The notes: generated from the sequence alone by a model not told the origin. A stretch of DNA of 64,000 bases from Bradyrhizobium sp. CCBAU 53421 (GCF_015291625.1 NZ_CP030047.1:3348001-3412000); one strand, 5' to 3'. Positions 17,939 through 27,343 are shown, counted from the first letter of the stretch. Numbers and translations: made by a program.

Positions 17939-18978
17939 TGGGTGGCGGCCAGCGCTTCGGTGAAGGCCTTGAAGACGTCGGTGCCCGGCTTGCCGCGCTT
18001 GTCGACGTCCTTCACCCAATCCTGGGCCACCGACCTAAAGGCGGTGTCGAACACCTTCCTGTCGTCGGCGCTGAAGTTGATAACCTTCATGCCCTGCGAC
18101 TTGATCTTGTCGGCCGCAGCCTTCTCGCCGTCCTCGAACCGCTTGCAGGCCTCGCGCGTGGTCTGCTCGCCGGCCTCGACCAGCGCCTTGCGCACATTCT
18201 CGGGCAGTGACTTGAATTTCAGCTCGCCGATCGAATAGGTGAAGATCGCGGTGCCGAAATTCAGCCCCTCGGTGCCCGACTTCAGGATCTTGCCGAAGTC
18301 GTAGGACGCCGAGCTCTGGTAGGAGAAGATCAGCCCGTCGAGCGTGCCGCGGGTCAGAGACTCGTAGATCTCGGGCGCGGCCATCCGCACCGGCACGCCG
18401 CCGATCGAGCGCATCATCAGGTCCATCGCGCCGCCGGTGGTGCGGATCTTTAGGCCTTCGAGATCCTTTGCCGTTTTCACGTCGCGGCTGGTCGCAAGCT
18501 GGACCTGGTAGGCCGGCAGCGCGAGCGTCACCAGCGGACGAAGCTGGTTCGGCGTGAACTCCTTGGCCTCCAGGATGCCGCCATTGTGCGAGATCTTGTA
18601 GAAGGCGAGCGAGCCCTGGCATTCGCTGTCGAAGATGCCAGGCAGTTCGGCGACGGCCGTCAGCGGAAACTTGTCCGACGAATAGGACGGCACGATGTAG
18701 GAGACGTCGGCGACGCCGAGCGCGGTGAGCTGGGCCATGTCCTTGGCCTTGCCGAGCTGCTCCGCCGGGAAGTGCTGGAACGTGACCTGGCCGTTGGTCA
18801 GCTTGGTGACGAGCTCGGAAAACGGCTTGCCGACGAGCTCGTGGATCACGTGGCCGGAAGGCAGGCTGTCGGCAAGCCGCAGGGTGATCTTCTCCTGGGC
18901 GAGGCCCGGCGATGCGGAAGCCGCTAGCAGGGCCGTGCCGACACCTACGCCGGCGAGGAAACGGGAATACAAATTCAT
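17935..18978 (-). CDS. dctP: TRAP transporter substrate-binding protein (first of two paralogues)
   Basis: This 347-residue DctP-type protein has a Sec signal peptide (about 1-27, ending GLAQ) and the family core QLGKAKDMAQLTALGVADV, then KIRTTGGAMDLMMRSIGGVP and YESLTRGTLDGL. The conserved arginine in the TTGGA region normally binds a carboxylate. It lies downstream of the DctM gene and is clearly related to a second DctP gene at the head of the same operon. The exact ligand is unknown; four- to five-carbon dicarboxylates fit the neighbourhood. Confidence 0.9.
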   Translation of the reverse strand: MNLYSRFLAGVGVGTALLAASASPGLAQEKITLRLADSLPSGHVIHELVGKPFSELVTKLTNGQVTFQHFPAEQLGKAKDMAQLTALGVADVSYIVPSYSSDKFPLTAVAELPGIFDSECQGSLAFYKISHNGGILEAKEFTPNQLRPLVTLALPAYQVQLATSRDVKTAKDLEGLKIRTTGGAMDLMMRSIGGVPVRMAAPEIYESLTRGTLDGLIFSYQSSASYDFGKILKSGTEGLNFGTAIFTYSIGELKFKSLPENVRKALVEAGEQTTREACKRFEDGEKAAADKIKSQGMKVINFSADDRKVFDTAFRSVAQDWVKDVDKRGKPGTDVFKAFTEALAATH

Positions 18979-19018
18979 AATGGTCTCCCAGAGATGGCCG
19001 TCTCGACCGACGGCTTCT

Positions 19019-20308
19019 TCAATGTTGCATATGGTTCGGCAGCCAGAGGATGATCTCCGGGAATGCCACGAAAATGGCGATGGCGATCAGATGCGCGATG
19101 AAATGCGGGAATGTGCCGTGGAACACTTCGCCCACCGGTCGATGTGCGTAACGCGCCACGATGAAGCAATTCAGCCCGATCGGTGGCGTGATCATGCCGA
19201 CCTCAGCGGTCACGATCTTGATGACGCCGAACCAGATCGGGTCGAAGCCGAGCGACTTGATCAGCGGCAGCACGATCGGGACCGTCAGCACCAAAATCGC
19301 GATCTGATCCATGAACGAGCCGAGCACGATGTAACCGCACAGGATCAGCGTGATGATGATCCAGCGCGAGACATCGAGCCCGCCGACCCAGCCGACGATG
19401 TTCTGCGTGACCTGCGTGAGGGTGAAGAAATAGCCGAAGATGTGTGCGCACATGATGATCAGCACGATCATGCAGGTACCCTGTGCGGCATGCCGTAACG
19501 TCGTATAGAGCGATGTCAGGTTGATCTTGCGCTTCCAGCAGGCGAGGCAGAAGGCGCCGAATGCACCAAAAGCCGAGGCTTCCGTCGGCGTCGCGATCCC
19601 CAGATAGATCGTGCCCGTGACGATCGAGAACAGGACCACCATCGGGCTGACCTGCCAAAGCAAGCTGAGCCGCTCCGACCATGTCACCGCCGATATCGTC
19701 GGCGCGCGGGAGGGATCAAGCAGCACCAGGATATAGATCGTCGACATGATGATGATTGTGACGAAGATCGCCGGGATGATGCCGCTGATCAGCAGCTTTC
19801 CGATGTTCACCTCGGCAAGCAGGCCGAAGATCACCAGTGCGACCGAGGTCGGCAGCAGCATGGCCAGCGTGCCGGAGATCGCGACGACCCCGGCGGCCAT
19901 TTTCGGCTCATAGCCCTGGCGGATCATCGCGGGCAGGCTGGTCGAGGACAGCGTCGCGGCGGAGGCCGTGCTGGTGCCGCAGATCGAGCCGAAGCCCGCA
20001 CCCGCCAGCGCGGTTGCCATGCCGAGGCCGCCGGGGATGCGTCCAACCCACGCCGCGGCGGTTTTGAACAGATCGTCGGCGACACCCGACAGCAGCACCA
20101 GGTCTGCCATCAACAGGAACATCGGGATCGTGATCAGCTCGTACGAGGTGACGGCCGACAGCGGCGTGGTCTGCAGCACGCCGAGCAGGATCGGCAGGCC
20201 GCCGGTCAGATAAAGGCCGAGCCCGCCGGAGAATGCCATGGCGAACGCGACCGGGGTTCCGATCGCCAGCAGGAAGAACAGCAGCGCGAGAATGAAGGTC
20301 GGGATCAT
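19019..20308 (-). CDS. dctM: TRAP transporter large permease (DctM)
   Basis: This 429-residue DctM/SiaM-type membrane protein has about a dozen hydrophobic helices, beginning MIPTFILALLFFLLAIGTPV and including the family region GFGSICGTSTASAATLSS. The start ATG 20308 overlaps the DctQ stop (ATGA); the longer open frame upstream lies inside DctQ. It is the sodium-dependent transport subunit fed by one or both binding proteins of the operon. Confidence 0.9.
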   Translation of the reverse strand: MIPTFILALLFFLLAIGTPVAFAMAFSGGLGLYLTGGLPILLGVLQTTPLSAVTSYELITIPMFLLMADLVLLSGVADDLFKTAAAWVGRIPGGLGMATALAGAGFGSICGTSTASAATLSSTSLPAMIRQGYEPKMAAGVVAISGTLAMLLPTSVALVIFGLLAEVNIGKLLISGIIPAIFVTIIIMSTIYILVLLDPSRAPTISAVTWSERLSLLWQVSPMVVLFSIVTGTIYLGIATPTEASAFGAFGAFCLACWKRKINLTSLYTTLRHAAQGTCMIVLIIMCAHIFGYFFTLTQVTQNIVGWVGGLDVSRWIIITLILCGYIVLGSFMDQIAILVLTVPIVLPLIKSLGFDPIWFGVIKIVTAEVGMITPPIGLNCFIVARYAHRPVGEVFHGTFPHFIAHLIAIAIFVAFPEIILWLPNHMQH

Positions 20309-20865
20309 TCGAAACCTCCGGCAGCCTTCTCCGAATGACCGGAGATGGCCGGCAGCGGCAGCAGGTTTTCGCCGGTCAGGAGGCTCGCGGTATTGGCAAT
20401 GAGATGAACGGCAAGTCGTAGCGCGAGAATTCCCGCCCCGATCGGCACGAAGATCGAGGATGCCCAGGTCGGCCACGGGATCGCACCGGCCATCACGTCG
20501 CCCGAGACATAATTGTCGAGTGCGCGCTGATGACCGAGCCAGGCGATCGGAACGAAGATCGCGAGGCCGACGAGGTTCGAGATGATGACGCAGAGGCGCT
20601 GGATGATCGCCGAGAAGCGCGGCAACAGGATATCGACGCTGATATGGCCGTTGACCGCATAGGTGCCGGAGAGCGACAAAAAGAACACGCCGGCCATCAC
20701 GTAGAGCGAGATCAAATCATAGGCCCAGGAGAATGGCCGGTTGAAGACGTAGCGCATCACGACATCCGAAAAGACGATGATCATGATTGCGAACATCAAG
20801 ACCGCGGCAATCGCCGAGGTCACCTTCTCGATGGCGGTCAGAGCCTTCAGGCTTGTCTTGATCAA
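20305..20865 (-). CDS. dctQ: TRAP transporter small permease (DctQ), TTG start
   Basis: This 186-residue protein has four hydrophobic helices and the DctQ-typical DVVMRYVFNRPFSWAYDL segment. The frame is open upstream into the preceding gene, but the best start is TTG at 20865, preceded by GGAG at a 6-bp spacing and giving a family-length product (MIKTSLKAL). It sits 17 bp after the second DctP gene and overlaps DctM. It links the binding protein to the large permease. Confidence 0.87.
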   Translation of the reverse strand: MIKTSLKALTAIEKVTSAIAAVLMFAIMIIVFSDVVMRYVFNRPFSWAYDLISLYVMAGVFFLSLSGTYAVNGHISVDILLPRFSAIIQRLCVIISNLVGLAIFVPIAWLGHQRALDNYVSGDVMAGAIPWPTWASSIFVPIGAGILALRLAVHLIANTASLLTGENLLPLPAISGHSEKAAGGFE

Positions 20866-20882
20866 TTTGGGCTCCGTCCGTG

Positions 20883-21914
20883 TTACTGGGCCGGCACGGC
20901 AGCAACAGCAGCGCTGAATTCCTTCAGGGCGTCGCTGCCGTGCTTGCCGCGCGCATCGAGCCCGTCGGCCCATGCCTTGCCCACGCCCTTCGTCAGGTCC
21001 TTGAGCTTTGCGACGACGTCAGGCTGCAAGGTGTCGAAGTGGACGCCTGCACTCTCCATCGACTTCATGGTCTCGCTGTCCTGCTTCTGCACCTCCTTGC
21101 AGGCGGAAGGCAGGATCTCCTCGGCGGTGTCGATCATCGCCTTCTGGATTTCCGGCGACAACTTCTTCCAGGCATTCTCGCTGATCGAATAGGCGACCAC
21201 GAAACTCGCGAAGCCAAAGCCGTCGGTCGAGTGCTTCACGAGCTTGTCGGCGCCATAGGCGGCGACGCTCTCGAGCGGAAACAGCAGGCCGTCCATCGTG
21301 CCGCGCGACAGCGACTCATAGGCGTCGGGTGCCGCCATCCGGACCGGCACTGCGCCGATCGCGCGCAAGGTGAGGTCCTGCGCGCCGCCGGTCGAGCGCA
21401 GTTTCAGGCCGTTGATGTCGGCGGTATCCTTCACCGGCTGCTTCACGGTCAGGATACGATAGGGCGGCAGGCTCACTGCGAGCAGCAGGCGGATGCCGTT
21501 TGGGGTATAATCCTGCTGTGCAATCACGCCGCTCCGCGCGGTCTTCCAATAGGCGAGCGTTCCCTGGCAGGAATGCTCGAACGCGCCGGGGAGCATCGCG
21601 ACCTCGGAGACCGGCATCTTGTCGGAGACATAGGCGGGCGCGACATAGCCGATATCGGCGACGCCGGTTTGCGTCAGCTTGAGCATATCGGCGGCCTTGC
21701 CGAGTTGCTGGGCCGGGTAGTGCTCGAACGTCACCGCGTTGTTGGTGCGCTTCTGCACCTCGGCCATCCAGGGCTCGAGCACGAGGCGGACGAGGTAGTG
21801 TCCCTTTGGGAAGGAGTCGGCGATGCGCAGCTTGATCGGCTCTGCCGCCGCCGCCAGATTGACCGATGCGATGAGGAAGCCGTAACCGGCCAGCGCTCGC
21901 CGAAGCCCGCCCAT
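20883..21914 (-). CDS. dctP: TRAP transporter substrate-binding protein (second paralogue)
   Basis: This 343-residue DctP-family protein has a short signal peptide (about 1-23, ending AAAA). It shares with the other DctP of this operon QLGKAADMLKLTQTGVADI, LRSTGGAQDLTLRAIGAVP and YESLSRGTMDGL. It is the first TRAP gene transcribed, with GGCAGGA as ribosome site. Two binding proteins around one permease pair suggest two related ligands or a duplicated, diverging receptor. Sequence identity between the two looks moderate rather than recent. Confidence 0.9.
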   Translation of the reverse strand: MGGLRRALAGYGFLIASVNLAAAAEPIKLRIADSFPKGHYLVRLVLEPWMAEVQKRTNNAVTFEHYPAQQLGKAADMLKLTQTGVADIGYVAPAYVSDKMPVSEVAMLPGAFEHSCQGTLAYWKTARSGVIAQQDYTPNGIRLLLAVSLPPYRILTVKQPVKDTADINGLKLRSTGGAQDLTLRAIGAVPVRMAAPDAYESLSRGTMDGLLFPLESVAAYGADKLVKHSTDGFGFASFVVAYSISENAWKKLSPEIQKAMIDTAEEILPSACKEVQKQDSETMKSMESAGVHFDTLQPDVVAKLKDLTKGVGKAWADGLDARGKHGSDALKEFSAAVAAVPAQ

Positions 21915-22253
21915 ATGTCCTGCCCTTTAGGATACTTGTTGTTTTGAGCAGCTGCGCACAAACGAAATTGCGCGTCAAGCATGGCTCAGCTGAGCATGCC
22001 TGATTGGACAACCGGAGAGCGCGAAGCACCATGCGTTGACGCGATGGCGGGGAGGAGAGGAATCACGCGAGAGAACGTCGATGTGCTCTTGCTGTTGGAA
22101 GCTGTCGCAGTTGCGATCAAGGGCCGGCACTTCGACAAAAGTCTGGTTCCGGTTTGTCCACCGCGCGGTAAATTCCTTCAACGTGGTCGATGGCCCGGCT
22201 CCGCCGGCGGCGGCATGGTACCCGCGATCATCATGGAGCGGGTTTAACCTCGG
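21915..22253. other. Control region upstream of the TRAP operon
   Basis: These 339 bp lie between the histidine kinase stop and the first TRAP gene, both read leftward. Short open frames here have no coding character. The region holds a 12-bp perfect palindrome and a leftward TTGACG (complement of 21973-21978); no matching -10 box was convincing. Confidence 0.5.
21984..21995. promoter_or_regulatory. 12-bp perfect palindrome, possible regulator site
   Basis: GCTCAGCTGAGC is its own reverse complement and lies about 70 bp upstream of the first TRAP gene. The adjacent two-component system encodes an OmpR-type regulator that could act here, but such regulators usually bind direct repeats, so the link is weak. 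Confidence 0.3.
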
Positions 22254-23846
22254 TCAAACCGCGGGAAACTCCAGCGCGAATGCGACGCCCCGGCTCGAGG
22301 GCAGGAGACGGATCGAGCCGCCATGGGTCACCATGACCGCTTGCGCGATGGCGAGCCCCATGCCGGTGCCGCCGCTATCCCGGCGTGTGGTGAAGAAGGC
22401 ATCGAAGATCTTGTCGCTGTTGGCGTCGGAGATCGGGTCGCCATCGTTGCTCACCGTCACCCTGACGGTCGAGGCTTCGGCGGTCGCTTCGAGCTGCACC
22501 GACTTGGCATTGTGGCGGAACGCGTTGTCGGCCAGATGCGCCAGCACGATCAGCGCCTTCTCAGCGGACATCCCGATCGGGCGGTCGAGCTGTCCGCTGG
22601 CCACGATGGTCCGCTCCGCAAATCGGCTTCTCAGGTTCGCGATGACGCCCGAGAGCGGGGTCTGCTCGTTCTGCGGAGCGCTCTCTGCGCGGGCCAGCTC
22701 GCGCAGCCGCTGGCTCATGGCATCGAGCCGCTCGACGTCGCCAAGGATGTTCGAGATGAAGCTCTGTTGTTCGGACCGGGTCAGCGTGTCCGACTTGCTT
22801 TGAAGCGAATCCTGCAGCAGTTCGGCGGCTCCCCTGATCGACGTCAGCGGCGACTTCAGTTCGTGCGTCAGGTGTGCCGAGAAGGTGGCAATGTAGTCGG
22901 AGCGGCGCGACAGCTGCTGGGCCATGTCGAGAAAGCTGTCGGAAAGCTGGGCGAGCTCGCGGGTGCCATAGTGCTGCAGCGGCTGAAACGCATTGCGGTC
23001 GCCGCGGCCGATCCGCACGGCGCGATCGACCAGCTCGCGCATCGGACGCGTGACCGTGCGCGAGAACATCAGCCCGATCGCAACCGTCGCCAGCAGCACG
23101 GCCGATGTGGCGAGCAGGAACTTGCCGCGCTCCTGATAGAGATGATCGAAGATGTTGCTCGGCGTGCGGGACGTGTAGATCACGCCGGCGACGTGATCGT
23201 TGACGATCACGGGCATCGCGGAGAAGACATGGACGCCGACGCCACGGCTGATCGAATAGATCGGTGGCGGAGGCTTGTCGGGCATGCGGATGCGGAGCGC
23301 GGCGCTGTACTGCCCGCCCAGCGCCGCCGCTACTTCCTCGATATGGGCAAGCGACTGCCCGACCTCCTGGCGTCCGGCGATCACCACGCCTTGCGGATCG
23401 AGAATGCGGAAACCCGCCAGCGTGACCTTTTGGGTCTCCAGGATGATAGGCATGAGCGCGGTACCGATCGCGACATAGGCTGGATCGGCGGGCTTGGCCG
23501 CCGGAACCGCATCGGGCCGTCGCCGCAGCAGATCGTTGCTGGCGAGATCGAGCGCGGGCCGGATCGGCGTCACCTGATCGCCGGGATCGGGTAGCGCCTC
23601 CGGCGGTACCGCGGCGCCGAGCGGGATGCCATTGCCAAGCCGTGCCTGCACGTCCCGCGCATAGATGGCAGCCAGCACGCGGCTCTGCGCGATCAGCTCG
23701 GCTTGGGTCTGGTGAATCAGCTGGTTGTCGTAGAGCCGGAAGAAGAACAGCCCCATCAGCGGCAGCACCGCGACGAGGGCGAGCACAGTGAAGATCACGA
23801 AGCCGAGCGAGGGTCGCCACTTCTGGTCGGCGCGGAACGACGTCAT
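22254..23846 (-). CDS. Sensor histidine kinase
   Basis: This 530-residue membrane kinase has TM1 at about 14-36, a large periplasmic sensor region, TM2 near 244-261, a HAMP linker, the phosphoacceptor segment FSAHLTHELKSPL (H328), an N box DNAFRHN near 441 and a G box GGTGMGLAIA near 492. The layout resembles CreC/BaeS-type kinases. It overlaps the response regulator gene by ATGA and is followed in the same direction by the TRAP operon, so it may sense the TRAP substrate in the periplasm. Confidence 0.92.
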   Translation of the reverse strand: MTSFRADQKWRPSLGFVIFTVLALVAVLPLMGLFFFRLYDNQLIHQTQAELIAQSRVLAAIYARDVQARLGNGIPLGAAVPPEALPDPGDQVTPIRPALDLASNDLLRRRPDAVPAAKPADPAYVAIGTALMPIILETQKVTLAGFRILDPQGVVIAGRQEVGQSLAHIEEVAAALGGQYSAALRIRMPDKPPPPIYSISRGVGVHVFSAMPVIVNDHVAGVIYTSRTPSNIFDHLYQERGKFLLATSAVLLATVAIGLMFSRTVTRPMRELVDRAVRIGRGDRNAFQPLQHYGTRELAQLSDSFLDMAQQLSRRSDYIATFSAHLTHELKSPLTSIRGAAELLQDSLQSKSDTLTRSEQQSFISNILGDVERLDAMSQRLRELARAESAPQNEQTPLSGVIANLRSRFAERTIVASGQLDRPIGMSAEKALIVLAHLADNAFRHNAKSVQLEATAEASTVRVTVSNDGDPISDANSDKIFDAFFTTRRDSGGTGMGLAIAQAVMVTHGGSIRLLPSSRGVAFALEFPAV

Positions 23847-24568
23847 GCCTGCGGCTCGCAGCGTCCGAGCTTGAAGCCGACGCCGTGCACGGTCTCGATG
23901 ACATTGTCGCAGTTCGCGGCGGCAAGCTTGGCCCTGATATTGCGGATATGGCTGTCGATCGTGCGATCGGAAACCTGGATGTTGAGCTGGTAGGCCGCAC
24001 TCATGATCTGCTCGCGGTTGAACACCGCGACCGGCCGCGTCAGGAAGGCGCGCAGGATCCCGAACTCGATCGCGGTGAGATGAAGCGCCATGCCTGCGAA
24101 GGTCGCAACGTGCTGCTCGGGATCGATCGAAAGATGTCCCCGCGAGAGCACTGTCGCCTCCGGTATCGTGCCGGCCGCGCGCGGCGCGAGGCGCCGCAGG
24201 ATGACGTTGATCCGCGCGACAAGTTCGCGCGGACTGAACGGCTTGGTCACGTAGTCGTCGCCGCCAATCTCGAGGCCGAGGATGCGATCGATCTCCTCGT
24301 CACGGGCAGAGAGGAACAGAATCGGCACGTCGGACGATTTACGGATCTCGCGGCAGACGTCGAGGCCGTCGAACTCCGGCATGCCGATGTCGAGCACGAT
24401 CAGGTCCGGCCGCTCGGCGGCAAAGCGAGCCAGCGCGTCCTTGCCGTCGCGTGCTTCGGTCACGCTCATGCCGGCCTTCCTGAGGGCGACGCGGATGACC
24501 TCGCGGATATGCGGGTCATCATCGACAACGAGAATACGGTGGGTCAACGGGATCTCCGAATGCAGCAT
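23843..24568 (-). CDS. OmpR-family response regulator
   Basis: This 241-residue protein has a receiver domain (acidic pocket D16-D17, phosphoacceptor D60 in LIVLDIGMP, lysine in YVTKPFSP) and a C-terminal winged helix with SDRTIDSHIRNIRAKL and VHGVGFKLG. ATG 24568 gives the usual short N-terminus; an ATG at 24649 would add an atypical 27-residue extension, and neither has a strong ribosome site. It is co-transcribed with the sensor kinase. The gene order suggests control of the downstream TRAP operon. Confidence 0.9.
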   Translation of the reverse strand: MLHSEIPLTHRILVVDDDPHIREVIRVALRKAGMSVTEARDGKDALARFAAERPDLIVLDIGMPEFDGLDVCREIRKSSDVPILFLSARDEEIDRILGLEIGGDDYVTKPFSPRELVARINVILRRLAPRAAGTIPEATVLSRGHLSIDPEQHVATFAGMALHLTAIEFGILRAFLTRPVAVFNREQIMSAAYQLNIQVSDRTIDSHIRNIRAKLAAANCDNVIETVHGVGFKLGRCEPQA

Positions 24569-24873
24569 TCTGGCCGCGCCTTTGCTCTCGCTTGATGCAA
24601 ATGTTCTACAGGGCAACTGCGGCGGGAGACAAGGACGGATCGGCTTCATGGCGATCGGGAGGGGCTGAAGCGGGTTGGTCTGTCGCGAGCAGGTGATATC
24701 CGGCTCGCAGTTCGACCACTTTGAGTCGTGGATGTGCACTCGGCAAGAACGCGAGCAGCAGGAGTTCAGGATTTTTATGCAGATTGCGTGCAGACGCCAC
24801 GTATCGGCTCGCGCCGGCGAATCTCGTCTGATACGGACGGCGCCGATCGGCCTCTTTCGTCACGCGTGGTCTC
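24569..24873. other. Divergent intergenic region
   Basis: These 305 bp separate the leftward response regulator gene from the rightward GH3 gene and must hold both promoters. No clear -35/-10 pair, hairpin or additional gene was recognised. Confidence 0.5.
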
Positions 24874-26178
24874 ATGCAAGTCAGCAAATGCATCGGCACT
24901 ATCCTACTCTGGATCGCCGGGCTCGTATTCGTCCTGGTGGGCGTCAACAACAACGATCCGTATCTGGTCCCGTTGCGCGGGACGGGCAATCTTTTCCTCG
25001 TGGTGGCGTGCATCCTCGTCGTGTTCATGCTGGTCCGCGGCGGCGCGTGGCGCAGGCGGGCGCCGGCAGGAAAGCTTCTTGTGGTCCTGTGGTGCCTGCC
25101 GCCGCTTGCGATGCTTGCCGCGCATGGTGTGTTCGAGGTGCGGAAGCACCACGTTCTCCAGACCGAGCCGGGTCTGACGCAGTCGGTGGGGCAACACTTC
25201 ATCGTCGGCTATCGGTCGTTCGACGAGGTCGCGCCGCTTGCGGAGAAGGGCTTCGTTGCCGGCATCTATGTCACCCGGCGCAATGTTGTCGGCAGGACGG
25301 CCGACGCCTTGAGAGCGGAAATTGCCACACTGCAGGCCAGGCGCCGTGCCGCGAGGCTGCCGCCTTTGATGGTCGCGACGGATCAGGAAGGCGGCATCGT
25401 TTCACATCTGGCGCCGCCGCTGACGAGGCTGCCTGCGCTGGCCTCTCTGGCCGAGCTGGCGCCCGATGAGCAGAAGGCGAAAGCCGAAGAGCTCGGGCGT
25501 ATCCATGGACGCGAGCTGGCGTCGCTTGGCATCAACCTGAATTTTGCCCCGGTGCTCGACCTGCGGCCGAAGGCGAAGCACAACCGGCTCGATTTCAATA
25601 CGCTGATCAATCAGCGGGCGATCTCCGATGATCCGGCCAAGGTGACCGCGATCGCGGGTGCCTATATTCACGGCCTCGAGTCCGCGGGCGTCAATGCCAC
25701 CGTGAAGCACTTTCCGGGATTGGGCCGCGTGCGCGCCGACACGCATCATTTCAACGCCGACCTCGATACGCCGGTCGGCGAACTTGAGGCTGCCGACTGG
25801 CGTCCGTTCCGCGATGTGCTGTCGTCGACCGGCGCGCGCCTGATGATCGGGCACGTGGCGGTGAGCGCGCTCGACCCCGGACGGCCGGCGTCGCATTCCA
25901 AGGCCGTCGTCGACGGGCTGATCCGGAAGAGGTGGAACTACCAGGGCATCGTCATGACGGACGATCTGGTGATGGGCGCGATCTATCAGCACGATGTCTG
26001 CACGGCTGTCGTGGAGGCGCTGAACGCCGGCGTCGATCTGTTGCTGGTCGCCTATGACGGGTTGCAGTTCTACCGCCTGTTCGCTTGCGCGACGGATGCA
26101 GCAGCGCGAGGAGAACTCGACACCGCCATGCTGCACGACAGCGAGACGCGGTTGAGGCGCGCGCGGCTGGTCGACTAG
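24874..26178 (+). CDS. GH3 family N-terminal-domain glycosidase (NagZ-like) with membrane anchor
   Basis: The 434-residue protein starts with three hydrophobic segments (about 7-24, 38-54, 67-85) followed by a GH3 barrel. Landmarks are VATDQEGG (168-174), KHFPGLGRVRADTHH (278-292) holding the Asp289-His291 acid/base dyad of NagZ-type enzymes, and MTDDLVMGA with the nucleophile Asp363. NagZ releases N-acetylglucosamine from peptidoglycan fragments in the cytoplasm, whereas this N-terminus suggests attachment to the inner membrane. No ribosome site is obvious before ATG 24874. It converges with opgC, a glucan-modifying gene, so an envelope polysaccharide role is also possible. Confidence 0.82.
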   Translation: MQVSKCIGTILLWIAGLVFVLVGVNNNDPYLVPLRGTGNLFLVVACILVVFMLVRGGAWRRRAPAGKLLVVLWCLPPLAMLAAHGVFEVRKHHVLQTEPGLTQSVGQHFIVGYRSFDEVAPLAEKGFVAGIYVTRRNVVGRTADALRAEIATLQARRRAARLPPLMVATDQEGGIVSHLAPPLTRLPALASLAELAPDEQKAKAEELGRIHGRELASLGINLNFAPVLDLRPKAKHNRLDFNTLINQRAISDDPAKVTAIAGAYIHGLESAGVNATVKHFPGLGRVRADTHHFNADLDTPVGELEAADWRPFRDVLSSTGARLMIGHVAVSALDPGRPASHSKAVVDGLIRKRWNYQGIVMTDDLVMGAIYQHDVCTAVVEALNAGVDLLLVAYDGLQFYRLFACATDAAARGELDTAMLHDSETRLRRARLVD

Positions 26179-26188
26179 ATCGACGGAT

Positions 26189-27343
26189 TCAGGAGTGAGC
26201 GCCGGCCGCCGATTTGTTGTCCTGCTGCTTCGACCATGAGACGTAGTAGGCGACAGCAGTCATCGCTGCGAGGCCGGCGAGGCTGACCGCGACCTGCCTG
26301 ACCACCGAGTTCGGGCCTGTAATCAGGATCAGGTGCGCGGCAAAGGAGAGGAAAACGCCCGCACAGAATACGGCGAGCCATTCCTCGCCGCACTTGACGA
26401 TCGGTTGCAGGGCGTAAGATCGCAAATGCTCCCAATTGCACGGCACCAGCAAGGTGAACAGAAATGTCAGGGCCAGGAAATGCAGGATGCGGTGCGGCGC
26501 AATGTCCTCCCGGTCGGTCGGCAAGAGCATATCGCTCAATCCGCTCGGCATGATCTGGGCAAGTGCCGGAATGTCGCTGCCGGAGACGATCACAAGAGCG
26601 AACACCAGATACGACAGGGCGGCAGCACGCAGCGTCGGAATGGCCTGTAGCGCGCGAATCTCGGGCGCGAATTGCTTGCCGACGAGCGCAAGCCAGCCCC
26701 CCATCACGAACAGCAATTGCCAGCAGAGCGGGTTCAGGTACCAGCGCCCATCCGGATATGAGGTCAGGTTCCAGTCGAGCATGCGAGCGGTCGCATAAAG
26801 GGCCGTGGAGCCGGCGAGCGTCGCGTTCGGTGCATAGAACAGCCCGCACACGACAATGGGCTGGAGCGCCATCAGAACGATAATGAGTTGCAGGACATCG
26901 AGATTGAGCGGCTTGGCCTGCAGAAACAGACCGTAGATCAGTGTTCGGATCCCGTGGTCGATGAATCCGGTGATATTGAACTCGCTGATGATCTCGGGTG
27001 CCGCAGTCCGGGCCGCAACGTAGCTGATCAACTCGACATAGATGACGAAAAGAACGATGTAGGCGGCGTAAAGCTGCCACACACGCCTGAAGATGCGGGT
27101 GGCCGCCACCAGCATTCCGCGCTCCACCGCCATCCTTGTGTAGATCAGCGTCGTCGCATAGCCGCCGACGAACACGAACAGATCGGTCGCGCCGCTAAAG
27201 CCGAAATTGCGCATGGTCAGTGCGCTGACGACGTTATGCGGAACGTGATCCAGGAACAGAAACCAGTTCGCGATGCCAAGCAGCAGCGCGATCCTGAGAT
27301 CGCCATCGGCTCTCGCGATCTCGGCGTTTGTTGTCGAAGTCAT
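26189..27343 (-). CDS. opgC: OpgC-family membrane acyltransferase
   Basis: This 384-residue polytopic protein has about ten helices and an N-terminal block LRIALLLGIANWFLFLDHVP, typical of OpgC. OpgC proteins transfer succinyl groups to periplasmic glucans in the inner membrane. ATG 27343 is chosen because the family starts just before this block; the upstream open part is not family-like. The gene ends 10 bp from the convergent GH3 gene. Confidence 0.85.
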   Translation of the reverse strand: MTSTTNAEIARADGDLRIALLLGIANWFLFLDHVPHNVVSALTMRNFGFSGATDLFVFVGGYATTLIYTRMAVERGMLVAATRIFRRVWQLYAAYIVLFVIYVELISYVAARTAAPEIISEFNITGFIDHGIRTLIYGLFLQAKPLNLDVLQLIIVLMALQPIVVCGLFYAPNATLAGSTALYATARMLDWNLTSYPDGRWYLNPLCWQLLFVMGGWLALVGKQFAPEIRALQAIPTLRAAALSYLVFALVIVSGSDIPALAQIMPSGLSDMLLPTDREDIAPHRILHFLALTFLFTLLVPCNWEHLRSYALQPIVKCGEEWLAVFCAGVFLSFAAHLILITGPNSVVRQVAVSLAGLAAMTAVAYYVSWSKQQDNKSAAGAHS

